Shown here piece after piece: positions 23,095 to 35,576 of a stretch of DNA of 64,000 bases (position 1 is its first letter; each line of letters starts with the position of its first letter). The translations under genes were made by a program, and so were the position numbers. The notes under the pieces are model-generated. The model saw only the letters and a list, made by a program, of their open reading frames with translations, had not been told where the DNA came from and made no database searches. The stretch comes from Dama dama (lineage: Eukaryota > Chordata > Mammalia > Artiodactyla > Cervidae), in assembly GCF_033118175.1 (NCBI RefSeq), contig NC_083693.1, forward strand, positions 20,800,481 through 20,864,480, written 5' to 3'.

Positions 23095-23330
23095 GTTTTC
23101 CTTTAAAAGTCACAAGAGTAGTGGTCTTTGGGAGAAGGAAGGATGTTGTGACTGGGAAGGAGTTTGCTGAGGACTAGCTAGATTTGGGGGAGCATTCTAA
23201 AATGTAAGTACTTGCTGATTATAATGTATCTTTTTATAATAACACTTTGAGCTCTCGTGTATTGTGTCATTGAAGGTGTTTGGGTGTGCATTTTATAACC
23301 ACAATAATTAAAGTATATAAGGATAAATAG
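23095..23330 (+). mobile_element. L1M-type 3' UTR, probably the end of the 21.2-kb L1
   Basis: gtagtggtctttgggagaag, gtgactgggaagg, and gtgcattttataaccacaat are in the order of an old L1 3' UTR. Same orientation as the L1 upstream of the composite. Confidence 0.65.
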
Positions 23331-23939
23331 TTGAAACTGCAAGCATCTTGAGAGTTTCATCTACACGTCAGGTTGCTTAAAGATCACAGAACAGATGCCT
23401 ATAGCCCTCTTCTCCATCCATAGTTTTCTAGAGAAAAAGTTTCTTCCTCTTTGATCTCCCAGAAATCTGATAGCATCTAGTCTATCCCTTGTTTTTCTTC
23501 CTGAAATCTCACTTAGTTACCTAATGTTTTGTGAACGTGGACTGCCACTTAAAAATCTCTCTTTTCTTGTCAAAATAAGGAGGCTGGTATGTCCTACCTT
23601 GTTTAAATTGCTTATGTTTCTTCTACAAAGTTATCAAGCCACCCCCCACTGATTGAAAGGACCAAACAGGCTTGAACTTCCAATTGTCAGAGATGATGCT
23701 TTAAGTAAAAGCATGCCCAGCACACTTTCTAAAACACAGAAAACCATACTCTCTATGTCACATATATGCTATGATTCTTCGTGTTTGACATTGGGCCAGC
23801 TTAATATACATATTTTCTCATGTGTTTCTACACACTGTGATTTGGAGAAAACCAAACTCAGAGGGTAATCATTCAGTAATATACCTCTAGCTCACTGTCA
23901 TGCAGACTCTGAAAGAAGCAAACAGAGATGCTTGTGCCA
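23331..23939. other. Unique sequence, no gene seen
   Basis: No repeat recognised. The 71-codon frame at 23653-23868 has no domain or splice support. Confidence 0.4.
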
Positions 23940-23946
23940 ATATCTG

Positions 23947-24212
23947 GGCTTCCCTGTTGATGCTAGTGGTAAAGAACCTACCTGCCAATGCAGGAGATGT
24001 AAGAACCATGGGCTCGATCCCTGGATCAATAAGATCCCCTGGAGAAGGAAATAAGGATCTTCATTTCAGTGTTTTAATTCAGTATGGATCTTCCCTCCAG
24101 TATTCTTCCTTGGGGAATCCCATGGACAGAAGAGCCTGGCGGGTTATAGTCCATAGGGTCTCAAAGAGTCGGATATGACTGAAGCGACTTAGTAAGCAAG
24201 CAAGAGGGTTAT
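23947..24212 (+). mobile_element. Bov-tA SINE with an internal insertion
   Basis: Sense copy with a filler of about 45 bases at 24053-24098 that interrupts the usual aaggaaatggcaacccactccag run. Flanked by atatctg at 23940-23946 and 24213-24219. Confidence 0.88.
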
Positions 24213-24364
24213 ATATCTGATGCCTCTTACAACATTTCTAGGTTCACTGTGTAATGACATGACTGGTTCTACAGGTCTTGGAATCTCAAAATCTTGAGAA
24301 AGATATGAAAACGAGTTATTCTCTGGGTTAATATGTGTATCAAATAGCTATAGCAACCATCATA

Positions 24365-24470
24365 GAGAGATCACAGGATTCGAAAAACATGAGTTCAATT
24401 TCTGACTCTGCCTCCTGGTATGTAATCCAGGACCATTTTCTCTCGGGGCCTTAATTTCTTATTTCTACAC
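24365..24470 (+). mobile_element. MIR SINE fragment
   Basis: gagttcaatttctgactctg followed by cctcctggtatgtaatcc fits the middle of MIR with many changes. Confidence 0.45.
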
Positions 24471-24539
24471 GAATGGTGGCCACTATACAACATAATTCAA
24501 ATTTAAGTGTCTGTTTCTTGAGACGTAGAGTGTATTCCT

Positions 24540-24745
24540 GCTGTTTAGATGCTAAGGCATATCCAACTCTTTTGTGATCCCATGGACTGTAGCCCACCAG
24601 GCTCCTCTGTCCATGGGATTTCCCAGCAAGAATACTGGAGTGGGGTGCCATTTTCTTCTCCAGGGTATCTTCCTGACCCAGGGGTCAAACCCATGTCTCT
24701 TGCTTGGCAGGTGGATTCTGTACCACTTAGCCACCTGGGAAGCCC
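24540..24745 (-). mobile_element. Bov-tA SINE
   Basis: Antisense, gatgctaaggcatatccaac tail side to ccacctgggaagcccg head at 24745. Essentially complete. Confidence 0.93.
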
Positions 24746-26090
24746 GGCGAGTATTATAGTTGCTCAATAAGTCCTGATTGAGTATTCACAAGGTCAAAAC
24801 AATAAATGCAATACATTAGAACAATATTATAAAGGAAAGAAATCGTATCTTAAAACATAGCTCAAGAAGTGACTGATGCCTAATTTGATAAATTGTATTT
24901 TCCCTTTTCAAAATGAAATGGAGGAAGATTAGAAATGGAATGCATACTGTTGTAGCATGTAGGCCGCTTCTCTTAAGTCCGTCTAAGACTTCCCTTCTGG
25001 CCCAGTGTTCTGTTCCAGTGTACCAGAGGGTTCTGAAGTCAATCCTCTCCTCTTCCAATGATGCAATGCTCTCTGCTCACTCTTACAGACCCTCCTCATT
25101 TGAGTCACTATCTCCATACTGGTCCCGTCCAAATCCACATACCCACATCTGAGCGCTGAGCTTCAGATCCAACATGTCATGAAATAGACTTTTCCAGCAT
25201 TGAGTCTGCAGTTCTTTCTTTTTGAAAGGAATATTTTAATGGCATTGAGAATACTTAAATGCTGAATTTTGACAGCACACTTCAGCCTGGGCTATATTTA
25301 TCCCAGAAGCCAGTCAACCAGAGGTCACCTGGAAGGATCCTCGGCTTCCCCTGGTGCATTCAGGAATTGAGTTCACCTAGAGTTATGATTGGCTCTGAGC
25401 CTCAGGCAGTAATTGTGTCGCTGTCTACATAGACATCTATTTTAGCTCTTCAGTTATTGCAGTGACAGTCTCCTGTACTTGCAGTGGCATGTTGCTTGTA
25501 TAATAATCCTGTCATACACAAGTGTTAATTCACTTAATTATTTAGAAAGTCAGTTTTCCGTCAGAGAGAAGGATATCACTAAGTTCCATTGAAAATGTAG
25601 TTAAACATGTAGCATTCTAGCCTCATAAAGACTTAATTCACTTGACCTACTTTTGTACTCCAGTCCCCTCCACACATAATTTTTATCCAAATAATTGGTG
25701 CTTCCCTGGAAAATAGTGGTGGAAAAATGTTCATCACTTCTGCTTCAGTCACTCACTTATTTAACAATATCTATGGAGCTCCAGGCACTAGGCTAGTTAC
25801 TGAGACTCTCTAAATATACAAAAAGCTCAGGTGACTACAGGAATTCAATCTAGTGTTGTGAATTGGGACAGTGAGGGGGGAAGGGGAATACTCTGAACAT
25901 TAAAAGAAACTGTGTGATTTACAATAAAGGTATTTATCTCCCTTATACAAGTCTTTTGTAAAACTATTCTACACGTTTCCATTTTCCCTCATTATTCACA
26001 GTTCTGCAAATTGTCTTTGGTTCCTACACTCCTGAAAATGCTCAAACCAAGTCCACAAATTTACTTCTAAAATTTATTTGAGTGCTTTGC
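24746..26090. other. Unique sequence, possible conserved noncoding DNA
   Basis: Free of recognised repeats. 25255-25600 has balanced composition and TAAT-rich motifs (gttaattcacttaattattt). No coding frame supported. Confidence 0.35.
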
Positions 26091-26091
26091 T

Positions 26092-26304
26092 TGTTATTTA
26101 GTTGCAGAGTCATGTCCATCTCTTTCATAACCCTATGGACTGTATGTAGCCTGCCAGGCTCCTCTGTCCATGGACTTTCCCAGGCAATAATACTGGAGTG
26201 GGTTGCCATTTCCTACTCCAGGGGATCTTTCTGACCCAGGAATCAAACCCACATCTCCTGCATTGGCAGGTGGATTCTTTAGCATTGAGCCACCAGAGAA
26301 ACCC
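26092..26304 (-). mobile_element. Bov-tA SINE
   Basis: Antisense, from gttatttagttgcagagtca to gagccaccagagaaaccc. Complete but diverged. Confidence 0.92.
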
Positions 26305-26529
26305 ATATGGGCACTTACTGGTTCTGTTTTCCATTATTTCCTTGCAATGTACCCGACCTCACCTCTTTCTTGAATTACTCTTTCCGCTTGGTTTCCATGG
26401 TGGCAATTAACTCCCTTGGTTTTCCTCTCTGGCTAGAATTGTTCTATTCCTTCCATGTAACAACCTCAGCTCTCTTCTTTTCATGCTATGCACCTCCTAA
26501 GTAGTTTCAACTATCAGTTTCCAGTTTTC

Positions 26530-27395
26530 TGGCAGTTGAGTCTCAGAATCCATCTGCAGTCTAGATGATCTTTCTGAAGGTAAACCTGCCATACAAGCAC
26601 CCATCAGTTAGATATCTCAAATTAATGTTTCACAGGCAACCTACACTCAACACCAAACCAAACTCAGTTTGGTTTCTCCACTGAAGTGGTTCTTTCTACC
26701 GGGTTCCCTGTCTCAGCCAAAGTTGTCACTGCCTCCGAACTTCTCAGGAGAGAAACCTGTGTATCATCCTTTGTGTTTACATCTGTCAATATCTTGTTCC
26801 CGTACTCAGATAGTCAACAATCTCTGTTGATTTTGCTTTCTAATAATTGACAACTCTCTGTACTTTTCTCTATCCCCATAAGGATTTACTACAGTCAAAA
26901 CTCCATTATCATTACCATAAGTCCCAGCTTCTAGTGCCCATATAATGAAATGCAAATTCTTAACTTAATCCTTTATGAATTGACTTTTACTTATTTGTCC
27001 AGTATTATTTTAAAAAATTCTCAATATTGAATTTTGTGCATTAAACAATTTTTCCTATTTGCAATTCTCCCCCACATCTTTTCCTTCACTTCTGAGACAA
27101 GAAATTATTGTGAATTCTTCCCTTATACTAGGAAGGTTTTTTCTGCCTTCTTACTTACTGGGACCAAACTCTCCTTGTGAACTCTGGAAGGGTCATGCCT
27201 TTAACAAGGAAGATGCCCTTCTTACATGTTCGGATCATATATTGAGTTTACCACTTACGTGTAGTTTATTGTAACCACCCATTACCTCCCTCCCTGGAGT
27301 GCATAAACTGTGTCTTGGTCTTGATTATATTTCAAGCTCTAACACATGCCTCGAACCTTTAAAACATGTGCTGGGTATTGAATGAACCAAATAAT
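26530..27395 (+). mobile_element. L2 LINE remnants
   Basis: Diverged but ordered pieces: tagatgatctttctgaaggt near 26560, aatgaaatgcaaattcttaa near 26944, gtgcataaactgtgtcttgg near 27299, and tgctgggtattgaatgaacc near 27368. These mirror the L2 3' region. Confidence 0.5.
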
Positions 27396-30300
27396 GTCCA
27401 AAATATCACTAGGAGCCCTGAGGATGGAGTAGTTTATTCAGCTTTGGGAATGAGTATAGGTTTCATCACAGAAATGACAATAGAATCAGGCCTTGAAAGG
27501 AAGTGAAGAGTGATAGAAAATTGTATGTCTATCATAAGACAAGAGATTTCAGTTCCATTTATCCTTATAATAGAATAAAGAAAAACGCAGCTGATCCGAT
27601 CCTTTTATTTTCATTGACCTTTTTTCCTGGGATGATATTCAGATGAAATATTAGCCACCAAATAAAACACATTGATTCTCACTATGGAAGAAAGTGACCT
27701 GATTGTGAAGAGTGTCCACTCTCCAGACCAATACTTTGTTAGTTGACAAAGTCAGTTGCAAAAAAGAGATTAAATTACTATTATTTCAGCTTGTACATTT
27801 AATCAGCAGAGGTTGGAGAACAAAGAGGGGCTGGCAAGATCTCTGAAGCTCAGGACAGAGGATTATTGTACCATAGCTGCTCAGTCACGTGGCTGTTTCT
27901 CCTCCAGTTTTTGTACAATAAAACTGGTGGGCCTGGGGCTGCCTTCGGATTACAGCCCCTTGAAGTGATAAACATGCTGTTTCCCTGAGATTTGCCCCAG
28001 GAGATAAACATTTCCGATGGATTTTTCTGACAAAGCCAAGAAAGCTAATAATTGCCATGTCAGGCAAAGAAAAAAAAAAAGTGAAAACTTATTCAGTGTG
28101 ATCCCTTATGAAAGAAAGAAAAAGAGCAAAAGATGATTCACAACTGGAAGCATGAATTGTCAGAGCTCTTTGAGGATTTTTTGAATAAGCGCTTCCGCCA
28201 GGTTATAAATAATGACAACAGACAGTAATTTGCATGGATTAGGGTTGTTAACATTTATCAATTTCTGCATTTTAAAATACTCCCAAATTCTTGATTAGGA
28301 GTGTGCCTTTGTAGTGAAGGATTGATAGTGGGAGTAAAAGAATTTGATGAATTTAAAACTCAGATGAGAGAAAGCAAAGCCATCCAGATCTAAACTGAGA
28401 TACCATTAGTAGTTCCCATAAATCAAATCATGTTTATAGTAAGGATACAGCTGAATTACCATCTGGACTTTTTAACCTCGACATTTATTTCCGAATCATT
28501 CCCTAATATTGGAAGTAAACTTAACCCTTCCTTTCATCTCTAGAGTTTGCCTGGATGCCAGTTTTCTTTGAGAAATGATCTGATTATTGATGGGGACAGA
28601 ATGTCATGTGTGGCATGAGGTTGGAAGAAGCAGAGAAATCTTGCGTAACGTTAAGCTATAAAAGAAAGAAAACATGCTTAGCTCTAAAACCACATCAGCT
28701 GAGAAGAACTTAGTGTCGGGGGTGGAGAGAAGTGAGAAATTTATATTGCAACTATGTAAGTTTGGGGCATATTTATGTATAAAATTGAATTGATTAAAAA
28801 AAAAGTTTTATGTAGCCATAGACAGGATTGATAATGAATAGAAAGCCACATAGATTTTCTAAAGCTCTAATTAAATGGTTAAATAAGTCTGGGCTTTTAT
28901 TTTTCTTCTTCATGTTGTATAGTTTCAGATGTGAGCCTCTATAAGTCAGAATGACCTGTGGTCCAAAGAGGGGGTTCTAACATGAATTCAAGTGACTTTC
29001 CACACAGTAGGTACTGTGTTCCAGGCAGTTAGCAATTTTACTGATAGTTATTAATTCTCCTGATCAACTCCAGGGTATAGTGGATAGATAGTGATTCAAC
29101 ACAACTAAGTACAGGACCCTTCCATTTCCTTCACCACACAACTGGGCAGATTATTAAGGAGAAGAAGGATTTTATTTTCTCTAACATATTATCCCCAGAA
29201 TTTTGCCATCACAGATTTACAATATCTAACTTTCTAACCCCTTCACAAAAGAAATTTGAGCTACTGAAATACTAACATGTAAGGTGCTAAGGTGGAAATC
29301 AGAACATTTTTCCTACCAAGAAGGGGTTTCCGCTACGCCATTTGGTATAAACTGTTTGTGCAAGGGGACTAGCCCATTTGTAACTGACTTGTTGGAAAAC
29401 AATCTGAAATTAATGTAGAATTATGATTCTAATTCACATCTGATTAAACCAAATTTTAGGAGCAAAGAAAGGTAATCATTTCAGACTGGGGATCTTTGAA
29501 ATTTAGTCTGTCTTCCTCAGTCAAGATTCAGCTCTGATCTCATGATTAACATCTTCCTCAGAAGTTCAGCATTCCCAGTGCCAGGAGAAACAAACTGTAC
29601 TCTTTAGAAAAAAAATGCATTCTCTTCCTGGACACATCTCTCTCTGTCTGTCTCTGCCTCTCTCTACCTCACCTTCAAATTTTAAAGTGACCGCAGTGTA
29701 TGGAATAAGACATATTCTGATTTTATATGTAGACAGACTACCAACTGCAATCTACCAGTGCCACTGATAATAATTGTGAACATTTAAATGATGAGAAATT
29801 TGGTCAAAAATAGAAACTCCCTATTAAACACATTTAATTGAGGAAAATCCTGCTTTATCTACTCCATTTTATTTTTAAGTTGCTGTTTCCTTTCCTTTTC
29901 CCTCATAAATAAGAAAACTGGCTCGGAAACTTGACTCATGAGATGGTGAAGAGGGTTTATCCTCCACGGAACTTGACACACGCTGATCAGGGAATCTCTT
30001 TTGTCTGAGGACCTTCTTTAGGAAAGAAGAATTGGTTTCTTAACTGCTTTCAAAGCAGCCTTGACAAGTTTCTTTGTGTCACTGTATCTTTCTTTTTGAG
30101 CTGAAGGTTTTTCACCCAGCCCTTATTATAGATGACCTAACATTTCACTCCGGGGCTGATACCAGAATCCTTTTCCTTTAGTCCCAGGCAAGGTTACTGC
30201 CATTTCCTCTGTCTCTCCTTCCTGAATTTACCTAAACTGAAGTTCCAGCCTTTTGTTGAAATGCTTTTCTCCCTTCCGCTCTTGTGAGCCCTGTGTCACA

Positions 30301-30669
30301 GTATCAGCAAAAGGTTGCAACCAACTTCCCTTCGCTGTGGACACAGGAAGGGGAAGCGAAGAGGAGAGAAGTTACTGATCTGCTTCTGGGGGTCAAGGGT
30401 GTGGGAAGGTACGTGTGCGCGTCTCAATAGCTTTCACTGCCTCATGTGCTTTCCTTTGTTAAGCAACCTTTGCTATTGTGTTGAGAAGCCTTTTAATAAC
30501 AGCCAGCAGAACTGACTAAATGGCAATACCAAGATGAAAAGGACCTGGTTAAAAAAAAAAAATTATATGCGCACAGATGCCTAGACACTCACATAGCAGA
30601 TAGTCAACTGTTTCTGGAGGGTGGAACGTGCCTGCGGCTTTTCTCATCCGTTGGAGACAGTATCAACTT
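27396..30669. other. Longest repeat-poor stretch, no gene seen
   Basis: Only scattered A runs and simple sequence (for example tctctgtctgtctctgcctc near 29642). 27830-28080 is compositionally balanced and a candidate for conserved noncoding DNA. No credible coding frame. Confidence 0.4.
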
Positions 30670-30845
30670 TATTGTATTCAGTCCTCACAGTATCTTATTA
30701 AAACGAGAGCTATTTTCATCACTTCACAAGTGAGAAAGCTGAACACGGAAACTTAGGGAGGAGTGGTTCGTTGTCAAAGATCACATAGCAAGAGGCAGAG
30801 CCACAATTCAAGATATGTGTTCATCCTTCTCTCCGCAGTCTCTCA
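30670..30845 (-). mobile_element. MIR SINE, antisense
   Basis: cttcacaagtgagaaagctg, then gatcacatagcaagaggcag and agccacaattcaagatatg follow the antisense MIR order well. Confidence 0.7.
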
Positions 30846-31580
30846 TGCTGCTGTAAGGAACAAGCACACAGGCTCCTGACATGGAAATCAAACTTTTAAT
30901 CTAGGACAACTTTTCTCCATCAAAATGGCAGTAAGATTATTATTATTCTTTTTTTTGCATTTTAATTATTCTCTTTTGGTGCCACAGGCTAATTAATGTG
31001 AGCATATTTCCATTCTTCTGACCCAGAAATCCTTGGACGATGGCTCTCTTACAACTCCTTTTACACACCTTAATTTCTGTAATTAGACTCCTCTGCTCCG
31101 CCGTCTCCATTGGGCTGATGGTGGCCCTGTGACTCTTCCTTCCAGTTTATGGTGATTACAAATGGGGCCTCGGAGTCACATAGCAGGGGAGACCCCGGCT
31201 CAGGATGGGTCTCAGGATTCAGGAGTGCAATGCCTGACATGGTTAGGGGACAAAGCATATTTAACGCAGCAACCTAGAGAGCTTGAGCTTTTCAAGACAA
31301 TTAGGAGGATGCTCTGAAAAGTGCAAGAGTAAATTAATGAATACATGAATGCCTTTGATTTATTATCATCACGTCTAAGTGTTAGAATTAATGGAATAAC
31401 ACATCAAAGGTAGTGTCCACATTAAGGAGGGAGGAGTCTGTAAACAGGAGTAGTGGAGAAAGAGAAATTAGACATTGTGAAGAGGGGTCATAGCTCACCC
31501 TAGTGCCTGCTCCAGGTCAGTAGAAGCAATTGGTCATTCTGAGCATCCCTTGTGGTCAAGCCCAAGCCCTGGGGCCAGAG
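30846..31580. other. Unique sequence with TAAT-rich core
   Basis: 30900-31420 contains several homeodomain-type cores (ctaattaatg, ttagaattaatgg, gtaaattaatgaat). No coding frame supported. Enhancer function is only a guess from composition. Confidence 0.3.
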
Positions 31581-31584
31581 CTAA

Positions 31585-31712
31585 AGGAAAAGAAAGAAGG
31601 AAGGGAAAGCAGAAAGGAAGGAGGGATGGAAGGAGTGGGGATGGAGGGAGAGAGTGGAGGAAAGAAAGAAAGAAAGAGGCAGAGAGAAATAAAAAAAGAG
31701 GATAGGTGAGAT
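31585..31712. repeat. Purine-rich GA tract
   Basis: An almost pure A/G strand made of gaaag, ggaag and ggagg units. It creates the long pyrimidine-coded open frames on the minus strand (for example 31581-31961), which are artefacts of the tract. Confidence 0.9.
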
Positions 31713-32734
31713 AAATGGACAAGCCAACAGGGACACAGACAAGCAATCTTTTGCACTTACTTTAAAGGTATAAAGCTGTTTTCTCCATTGTCGAACTGAA
31801 GGGTGCATAGTGAAAGTATATATTTTATGGAGGAAAATAATGAGACAGCTAGAGGTTAAGTGGGTGGCAGGGAGGGGAACCCAGGCTTTCCGTCTTCTGG
31901 TCCAATTCAGCTGCTCTTCCTCTTCCTCCCGGGCCACACCCCAGCCCACAGACTGACACATCCAAAAAAGTAAAGCGAAACAAAACAGGCAAACCTTTCC
32001 ACAGCCTTAGTCAAAGCAACTGAAGGGGGCATTGCAGAGACATGAACGAGATCACTGTCTAAGGGCCATATTTTCAAGTCAAGGAGTATCATAATACACA
32101 TATTGATCCATTTAGGATTCTTATAATAAGTGGAACAGAAAAAAGTCTTACAGTGTGTGTATCCAAAAATTAGAAACATTTAAGAATACAATCCTCTCCA
32201 GAGCTGTGTCATCAGTGTAACTGAGAGCTTATACTTAACAATATCATTTTGATTTTCTATTCTTAACTTCCTTTTTTATGTTACACCCTTCACTTTCTTA
32301 TTGAAAGAATGAAACAAAAAGCTGAAGCAAAGATTTACCTTTTACTTTAAAGTCAACATAGACACATTTTCGCAAATTTGGACAATACACAAACTTCTTA
32401 TAAATATCAACATACCCACACTACAGAGTGTTTGAGTGGTGGGTAGGGTAACAAGAGTTACTGTGAGCAGGATTTGGACAAACACAGGTCTGATCCCAAG
32501 TCTACCTCTTCACCTCAGTGGGATTCCAGGAGAATTACTTACTCTTTTCACGTGCCGTTAGCTGCATTAAAAAAGAGACTTATTAAGAGTACCTATATGG
32601 TAGAATTCCCTGAGAGGAACAAAAGCTATGTGTCAAGTGTCTGGCAAGGTAGCACTCAGCAGGGCTTTATTAAGCATAGACTGTCTTTCCAGACAGTAGG
32701 TTCACCTGCATACATAGATTATTGAGTTATCTGA
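31713..32734. other. Unique sequence, no gene seen
   Basis: A MIR-like scrap lies near 31830-31905 (gctagaggttaagtgggtgg). Nothing else recognised. Confidence 0.35.
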
Positions 32735-32869
32735 GGAGGAGCTGAGTTTCGATTCTCCAACCTGATCTCGGGTGGCCTTGGCCTGGAGTGGCTTGAAGTG
32801 GCGCTTCAGCTCCAGGCCAGATGTTGAGGCCAAGTTGTGGCGATGGAAGCACCTAATCCTAACTACTAG

Positions 32870-33080
32870 TGAAAGTGACAGTCACTCAGTCGTGTCCAAC
32901 TCTTTGTGACCCCATGGACTATACCCTGCCAGGCTCTTCTGGCCTCTGAATTCTCCAGGCCAGAATACTGGAGTGGGTTTCCTCTCTCTTCTCCAGGGGA
33001 TCTTCCCAACCCAGGGATCAAACCCAGGTCTCCCACATTGCAGGCGGATTCTTTACCATCTGAGGCACCAGGGAAGCCCT
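32870..33080 (-). mobile_element. Bov-tA SINE inserted in the LTR-like repeat
   Basis: Antisense, complete. A perfect 13-base target duplication, tcctaactactag, lies at 32857-32869 and 33081-33093. Copy A of the host repeat lacks the SINE, so the empty site can be seen. Confidence 0.96.
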
Positions 33081-33426
33081 TCCTAACTACTAGACCAGCG
33101 GTCAGTGACAAGGCCCTGGCCCTTCAGCTTTGCAGAAAAAGAGCTCCCACAGACAGAAAGCAGTGAAACAAGTAAAGTATCAATACGTATCAGGAGGAAA
33201 AGGAGTATAGTGTGTGTGGATAGACACACAGGCAGACTCAGGAAGGGTCCCTGAGTCCTGCCCGTAGAGCAATTTAAATCACTTATATGGGGCATCTCTT
33301 CTGGCTTTCCCTTGGCCAGTCCTTTTGATTTGCTGGTTCAGAGTCCATAGTTGGCTTATCTCAGGATCCTCCCTTGTGTGTGACGCCTCTCTTAGCCAGG
33401 ATGGATTCTGTGAAGAGGTCTACGGG

Positions 33427-33560
33427 TGCTATTCTGTGCTAAGTTGCTCAGTCATGTCCGACTCTTTGGGACCCCATGGACTGCAGCCCGCCAGGCTCCT
33501 CTGTCCACGGGGATTCTCCAGGCAATAACGGAGTGGGTTGCCATGCCCTCCTCCAGGGGG
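33427..33560 (-). mobile_element. Bov-tA SINE, tail part, second insertion in the same repeat
   Basis: Antisense, tgctaagttgctcagtcatg to ctcctccaggggg, so the head is missing. Weak 9-base flanking repeat: ggtctacgg before, ggcctatgg after. Copy A has a single uninterrupted ggcctatgg at this point. Confidence 0.9.
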
Positions 33561-33848
33561 CCTATGGACAGGGAGCATCAATTAGCATCACTCCCCTTTG
33601 GCTCTCCAAGGAGCCTTTCTGTGCACGAGTAGTCAGGGAGCGCTCCTGACTTCAAGAATGAAAAATAAGTGGTCTGGGCAGTGCCCAGCCTCCTCTCCTA
33701 ATTGTCCTGCTATTCTCATCTTGGAATTTCAGTCCATGAGGATTGAATCTCCAATTGCTTTACCCTGGAGGAGGCCCATCTACCTCCTGCCTCAAACCTG
33801 GAACAAGAAGAAATCTGATATTTTCCCCAGAGATGGTTCTCAAAGTTG

Positions 33849-34248
33849 AGGACACAAAACATAATTAATTTTTCATATCTAATGTGGTGTTGTAGAATAC
33901 ATCCTCCTGTTTATAAAAAATCAAACGTTTGTGGTATCTGCAAAGTATTCTAACATGGTACATTACATAGTCTGCTTAAGTAGTCCTCTATATTGTGATT
34001 TTACATTTTTAAAATTATAAATAAAAAGGAAGAGACTTTTTTTTATTTATCAACTCTTTAAGGCATATTTTAGATTTTCACTTACTTAAAATAAAATTAC
34101 CAGATCAAAATTTAGATACATTTTTAAGGTGTAAGTTGCTTATTTATGTATTACTTTCCACACCATGGGCTTGATAATTTTACTTTCCTGATATGGAAAC
34201 AGACTGAATAGAAATTCAGAACTGTTTCCACCTTAAATAGCTTGCCCT
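33849..34248. other. Unique AT-rich sequence
   Basis: No gene or repeat recognised. Confidence 0.4.
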
Positions 34249-34256
34249 TATATTAA

Positions 34257-34482
34257 TTATATGGGTGTGTGCTACGTCACTTCAGTGGTATCTGACTTAG
34301 CGATGCTGGGGACCTTAGCCTGCCAGGCTTCTCTGTTCATGGGGTTCTCCAGGCAAGAATGCCAAAGTGGGTTACCATGCCCTCCTCCAGGGGATCTTCC
34401 CCATTGAGGGATCAAACCCTAGTCTCTTATGTCTCCTGCATTGGCAGGCAGATTCTTTACCACTAGCACCATGGGAAGCCCC
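34257..34482 (-). mobile_element. Bov-tA SINE
   Basis: Antisense, diverged in the tail half. Flanked by tatattaa at 34249-34256 and 34483-34490. Confidence 0.9.
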
Positions 34483-34667
34483 TATATTAAATGTATACTA
34501 AATATATTAAATAGTCCAAACCAAATAATCCAAGATTTACTACAGGTTAAGTGAGTCAATGCTTACAACTTTGCGTGCATTTTATCATAACAGTGGGGCT
34601 TTGCATATACATAGCAGTTAAGTCCAAAAAAACTCATTTAGCACATAACACTTCATAACAGAAAGAA

Positions 34668-34848
34668 GAAAGTGAAAGTGTAGTCGCTCAGCAGTGTCTG
34701 ACTCTTTGTGACCTGAAGGACTGCAGGCAAGAATATTGGAGTGGGTTGCCATTCCCTTCTCCAGGGGATCTCCAGGACCCAGGGATTGAACCCAGGTCTT
34801 CTGCATTGCAGGCAGATTCTTTACCATCTGAGTGACCAGGGAAGCCCC
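34668..34848 (-). mobile_element. Bov-tA SINE with an internal deletion
   Basis: Antisense. gacctgaaggactgcag joins straight to gcaagaatattggagtgg, so the cctgccaggctcctctg-type stretch is missing. A C run and a T run follow at 34847-34872. Confidence 0.9.
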
Positions 34849-34872
34849 CCCCCGCCCCACTTTTTTTTTTTT

Positions 34873-35564
34873 AATAAACAGAAGCATTTGCCAATTGTTC
34901 TCAAAAACTAGATATTGGTTTATATGTGTGTGTGTGTGTAGAAGTGGATTCAAAATTTTAAATGGGAGAAAATCTCTGCTTCCTCCTGCTCGCCTGCCCA
35001 CTAGACAGCAGCAATCAAGTTCCCCACGTCCTTGTAGCAGGTGTATCTAGTAGACTTGTCAGCACAGGCTTCTAGAAGGCAGGTGAGGGCTGGGGTTCAG
35101 TCGGTATCAAAACTGGAGAAGTGGGCTCTAGGATGGCTGGAGAAGCAGGGTGTAGGAGGGCTTTGCTGTGAGGCTGTGTGTTACCCTTTAGCAAACCCAG
35201 GAGGCATCTCCCTCCACCCCGTTCTGTACATTTGATTAATGTGATTCCAGTTTCCACCTTCAGTATCTCCCTTAGATATTTTACTCTCACCACATTCTAC
35301 TTCTACATGCTAGGTCAGACCACAATTATCTTGACATCATTTAGAAGACCACCAGATGCGGCCAAAGCCCAGTGAGCTACAAGGATTCAACCCAGGGTAT
35401 GGTTGAGACTTCCCATGAGGAAACCAAAATCTGTTAGAAACAGATCATTTAAAGTCCTTGTAAGACTCCTTAAAATCATGTGCTTTGTGTTTCTCAGCAG
35501 GTTAGGGGGTTTTAAGTCAGTTGGAATAAGGCCTGTCCCCAGAGATCACTTTTTGTTGGTCCCC
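34873..35564. other. Unique sequence, no gene seen
   Basis: Includes a short (GT)n run near 34926. Open frames here are 64-73 codons and unsupported. Confidence 0.4.
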
Positions 35565-35576
35565 TTACTCATAGTT

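Larger units (their letters stand above)
32735..33848 (-). mobile_element. LTR-like dispersed repeat, copy B
   Basis: Colinear with 16420-17045 and split by two Bov-tA SINEs. Shared marks: tgatctcgggtggccttg, ctactagaccag, cagtgacaaggccctggccc, cttatatggggcat, gcctctcttagccaggatgg and gaagaggtctacggg. The cttatatgg segment at about 33283 would be a TATA box on the minus strand, as expected for an antisense LTR. No viral coding sequence is present. Confidence 0.62.

Noticed and set aside
31581..31961. 126-codon minus-strand frame with a Ser/Leu/Phe-rich, membrane-like end
   Set aside because: Made by the pyrimidine strand of the GA tract. Low-complexity artefact.
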